64,000 bases of DNA, taken from positions 9,771 to 73,770 of the forward strand of contig JAFTYS010000026.1 of assembly GCA_017461285.1 (NCBI GenBank), given 5' to 3'. Below are positions 63,740-64,000 of this stretch, in pieces. Position 1 is the stretch's first letter. The number at the start of each line of letters is the position of its first letter. The notes under the pieces are model-generated. The model was not told the DNA's origin, searched no databases, and saw nothing but the letters and a program-made list of their open reading frames with translations. The position numbers and the translations under genes were made by a program. Source of the DNA: Bacteroidales bacterium (GTDB lineage Bacteria; Bacteroidota; Bacteroidia; Bacteroidales; UBA932).

Positions 63740-64000
63740 CTAATTCGAATGGTATTCGATCTTGTAGAAACGGAGTCCGTTTCCAGTAGGATAGATCCTC
63801 ACGACACCAGGAGTGATGTTGAAGTCAACAGCTACAGGGCCGTTCGAGGTCGAATATCCTCCAGGAAGAGACTCAGGCTCGCCATCGCCTACCTTTACTG
63901 TCACCATACGTGTCAGGTCTTCTGCACTTCCGGTATTAGTTGCGTAAACAGTGAGTTTTCCTGCCACATCTGCTGTAAACTCGAAGTATCTGTTGGTACC
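63740..64000 (-). CDS. C-terminal end of a secreted or surface protein (partial)
   Basis: Only the last 86 residues are in the window, and the frame is open to the right edge. They form a strand-rich domain with FEFTADVAGKLTVYATNTGS, DGEPESLPGG and VVRIYPTGNGLRFYKIEYHSN, a style of beta-sandwich tail seen at the C-terminus of pectin-active and other surface proteins in Bacteroidota. I cannot name the family. Because it is just upstream of the uronate operon a pectinolytic enzyme is possible, but this is only inference. Confidence 0.55.
   Translation of the reverse strand, partial: GTNRYFEFTADVAGKLTVYATNTGSAEDLTRMVTVKVGDGEPESLPGGYSTSNGPVAVDFNITPGVVRIYPTGNGLRFYKIEYHSN

Overview
The window looks like a Bacteroidota chromosome, most likely order Bacteroidales. 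Genes and RNAs are repeatedly preceded by the Bacteroidota -7 promoter motif TAnnTTTG, in the best cases with a TTTG about 19-20 nt further upstream. The gene content fits: a SecA of about 1090 residues with a C-terminal zinc motif, bactofilins, a GPH sugar symporter, GH97/GH10/GH43/GH140 enzymes, a TonB receptor under a cobalamin riboswitch, and pyruvate:ferredoxin oxidoreductase. Which genus cannot be told from the sequence alone.

The dominant structure is a very large, diverged inverted duplication. The left arm (1489-15479) carries an S24-type regulator, a small membrane protein, an S9 peptidase, a WYL regulator, recG, pdxA, rnhA, rfbC, rfbD, secA and a bactofilin. The right arm (16141-35303) carries the same eleven genes in mirror-image order and strand, all with intact reading frames. 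The copies differ throughout (about 92% amino-acid identity for PdxA and 75% for the bactofilins, counted by eye), so this is not a recent duplication. The centre is a single-copy segment with tmRNA and tRNA-Val. Either one genome really holds two diverged copies of these housekeeping genes head to head, or two related genomes were joined in assembly; the sequence alone cannot decide.

The right arm also holds about 5.7 kb (23016-28776) that the left arm lacks. It carries a GH140-like lipoprotein, a RAYT/Y1 transposase, an HRDC-domain protein, three doublets of REP-like palindromes, two copies of a long hairpin whose stems differ by compensatory changes, a GC-rich triple hairpin, a degenerate tandem repeat and a purine-rich tract. 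This looks like a REP/RAYT-shaped accessory island.

Left of the duplication are the 5' end of nifJ, tRNA-Arg(CCG) and fabD. Right of it (35.4-47.5 kb) is a plant-polysaccharide block: GH97, transketolase, GPH symporter, GH10 xylanase, cytoplasmic GH43, mannonate dehydratase, SGNH acetylesterase, an SDR and a DJ-1-like protein. It fits breakdown of acetylated glucuronoxylan, with pentoses going to the pentose-phosphate pathway and uronic acids to KDG. Next come an ATPase/STAS-like pair, a BtuB-like receptor with a short BtuC-like permease under a cobalamin riboswitch, a low-molecular-weight phosphatase, alanine racemase and three metallopeptidases. The right end (58.7-63.7 kb) is a minus-strand uronate operon (kduD, EIIC-GAT-like transporter, kduI, KDG kinase, KDPG aldolase). 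It supplies the lower half of the uronate pathway that the mannonate dehydratase feeds.
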